A DNA stretch of 22,937 bases, from positions 1-22,937 of IMG/VR virus record IMGVR_UViG_3300037087_000149. One strand, given 5' to 3'. Both the position numbers and the translations under genes were made by a program. How positions within the stretch are numbered: position 1 is the stretch's first letter; every line of letters starts with the position of its first letter. The stretch is from a virus. The notes under the pieces are model-generated. The model was not told the origin of the DNA. It worked only from the letters and a program-made list of their open reading frames with translations, and did no database searches. Below are positions 22,214-22,937 of the stretch, in pieces.

Positions 22214-22468
22214 TCATTCCGCCGGCGGCGCCGGCCGCATGGCCTCCGCGGCGCCCTGGCAGCGATAGCGGTGCAGGGACTCAGTGCTCACGATCTCGAC
22301 GTCGCCCTGGCGCGCCACGAGCTCGGGGGCCTCGCTGAAGGGCACCAATTTTCCCGCCACCGTCACGCACCACCAGATGGCGTCGCCGCAGTAGGGGCAG
22401 GTGGTCGCGCCCCGCGGCCGCGAGCCGCGCGCACCCGATCGCAGCAGCGCCATTTGTCGCCCAGGCAT
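22214..22468 (-). CDS. Small zinc-ribbon protein
   Basis: An 84-residue protein, MPGRQMALLRSGARGSRPRGATTCPYCGDAIWWCVTVAGKLVPFSEAPELVARQGDVEIVSTESLHRYRC. CPYC and the later C and HRYRC give a likely four-ligand zinc site around a small strand-rich fold. ATG 22468 overlaps the upstream stop (TGATG), and CGGAG lies upstream; ATG 22453 is an alternative. The family is not recognised, though small phage zinc ribbons of this shape are common. Confidence 0.78.
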   Translation of the reverse strand: MPGRQMALLRSGARGSRPRGATTCPYCGDAIWWCVTVAGKLVPFSEAPELVARQGDVEIVSTESLHRYRCQGAAEAMRPAPPAE

Positions 22469-22830
22469 CAGCGCGCTCCGCTCTCCGAACCGATCGCCTC
22501 GTTGATGGCGGGGGCGGGCGAAGCGGCCAGCGCGTAGACCACCTGGGCGTCCTCCAGCGTCCGAAAGCAGCGCCCGCGCAGCCAGGCGATGAACGCCCGG
22601 TAGCCCGGATGACCCTCGCGCTCGTAGTCGTCGACATGCCGCCACCATTTCGCCTCGGTGGGCACCGCGATCACCGGCCCGCGGCAGTGCGGGCAACAGA
22701 GCGTCTTCCGGCCGGGCTCGGCCGCAATCGAAAGCCCCGTCTCCCGGATCGACCCCCACCAGGTGCAACTCGCCCCGTGGAAGATATGCCGATCCTCCAC
22801 CGGCGGAAGTTGTCCGCGGGGCCGGCTCAT
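22468..22830 (-). CDS. Zinc-knuckle hypothetical phage protein
   Basis: A 120-residue protein with GASCTWWGSI, then LCCPHCRGPVIAVPTEAKWWRHVDDYEREGHPGYRAFIAWLRGRCFRTLEDAQVVYAL. The first Cys plus CCPHC probably form a zinc site, and the EGHPGYRAFIAWLRGRCF block is a pattern I recognise from other phages without a known role. ATG 22830 overlaps the upstream stop (ATGA), and the stop overlaps the next start, so it sits in one coupled operon with the zinc-ribbon and HTH genes. Confidence 0.82.
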   Translation of the reverse strand: MSRPRGQLPPVEDRHIFHGASCTWWGSIRETGLSIAAEPGRKTLCCPHCRGPVIAVPTEAKWWRHVDDYEREGHPGYRAFIAWLRGRCFRTLEDAQVVYALAASPAPAINEAIGSESGAR

Positions 22831-22937
22831 GACCGCGGCCTCGACGTCGAGGCCCGGCGCGCGGGCTTGAGGGCCGCGAGGTCGGGCGGCTGCGGGTAGC
22901 GCAGCCGCCCGAGTTCGGCGAGGTCCGTCAGGACCTC
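22827..22937 (-). CDS. C-terminal end of an early-operon gene (partial)
   Basis: The minus-strand frame is open from the window edge (22937) to a TGA at 22829-22827, giving the last 36 residues, VLTDLAELGRLRYPQPPDL followed by a basic Ala/Arg/Ser tail. The stop overlaps the next ATG (ATGA), the coupling used through this operon, which makes a true gene likely. Too short to identify. Confidence 0.65.
   Translation of the reverse strand, partial: EVLTDLAELGRLRYPQPPDLAALKPARRASTSRPRS

Noticed and set aside
22214-22768. 184-residue frame as one gene
   Set aside because: Upstream of ATG 22468 it shadows the zinc-knuckle gene; the zinc ribbon begins only after the TGATG junction.

Overview
The window is about 23 kb of a GC-rich, lambda-type tailed-phage genome (or prophage). 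Every convincing gene lies on the minus strand, so the text below reads from high to low coordinates. Long plus-strand open frames are arginine/valine-rich shadows of these genes. No integrase, repressor, lysis or clear tail module is visible, so virulent versus temperate lifestyle and the host cannot be decided; the GC content points only to a GC-rich bacterial host.

Right part (22937 to about 17900), recombination and replication: two small zinc-ribbon proteins, a small HTH regulator, a YqaJ/lambda-exonuclease-type nuclease, a putative recombination partner, a DUF1064 nuclease, a winged-helix replication initiator and a DnaC-type helicase loader. Most are joined by ATGA/GTGA stop-start overlaps. 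The initiator gene contains six copies of a 10-bp core spaced 21 or 15 bp apart, followed by a conspicuously AT-rich stretch. This is the layout of lambda ori inside gene O, and I propose it is the replication origin.

Middle (about 17900 to 8070), accessory early region: an HD phosphohydrolase, a membrane zinc protein, a gpZ-like protein, a DUF2303 pair, a DUF5131 (phage Gp37/Gp68) cysteine-motif enzyme flanked by small Cys-rich proteins, a 601-aa orphan ParB-like protein overlapped by an HNH endonuclease, several small unknowns and an ASCH-domain protein. A GC hairpin after the ASCH gene and a possible promoter at about 7974-8002 mark the switch to the late operon.

Left part (about 7750 to 1), packaging and head: TerS, TerL, gpW-like joiner, portal, S49 protease with a nested scaffold start, decoration protein and major capsid protein. 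This is the lambda order Nu1-A-W-B-C/Nu3-D-E. Notable points are a G6 run where TerS seems shifted out of its expected stop, a well-supported internal ribosome site for a Nu3-like scaffold, and stable hairpins directly after several late genes, one carrying a cUUCGg loop between the decoration and capsid genes.
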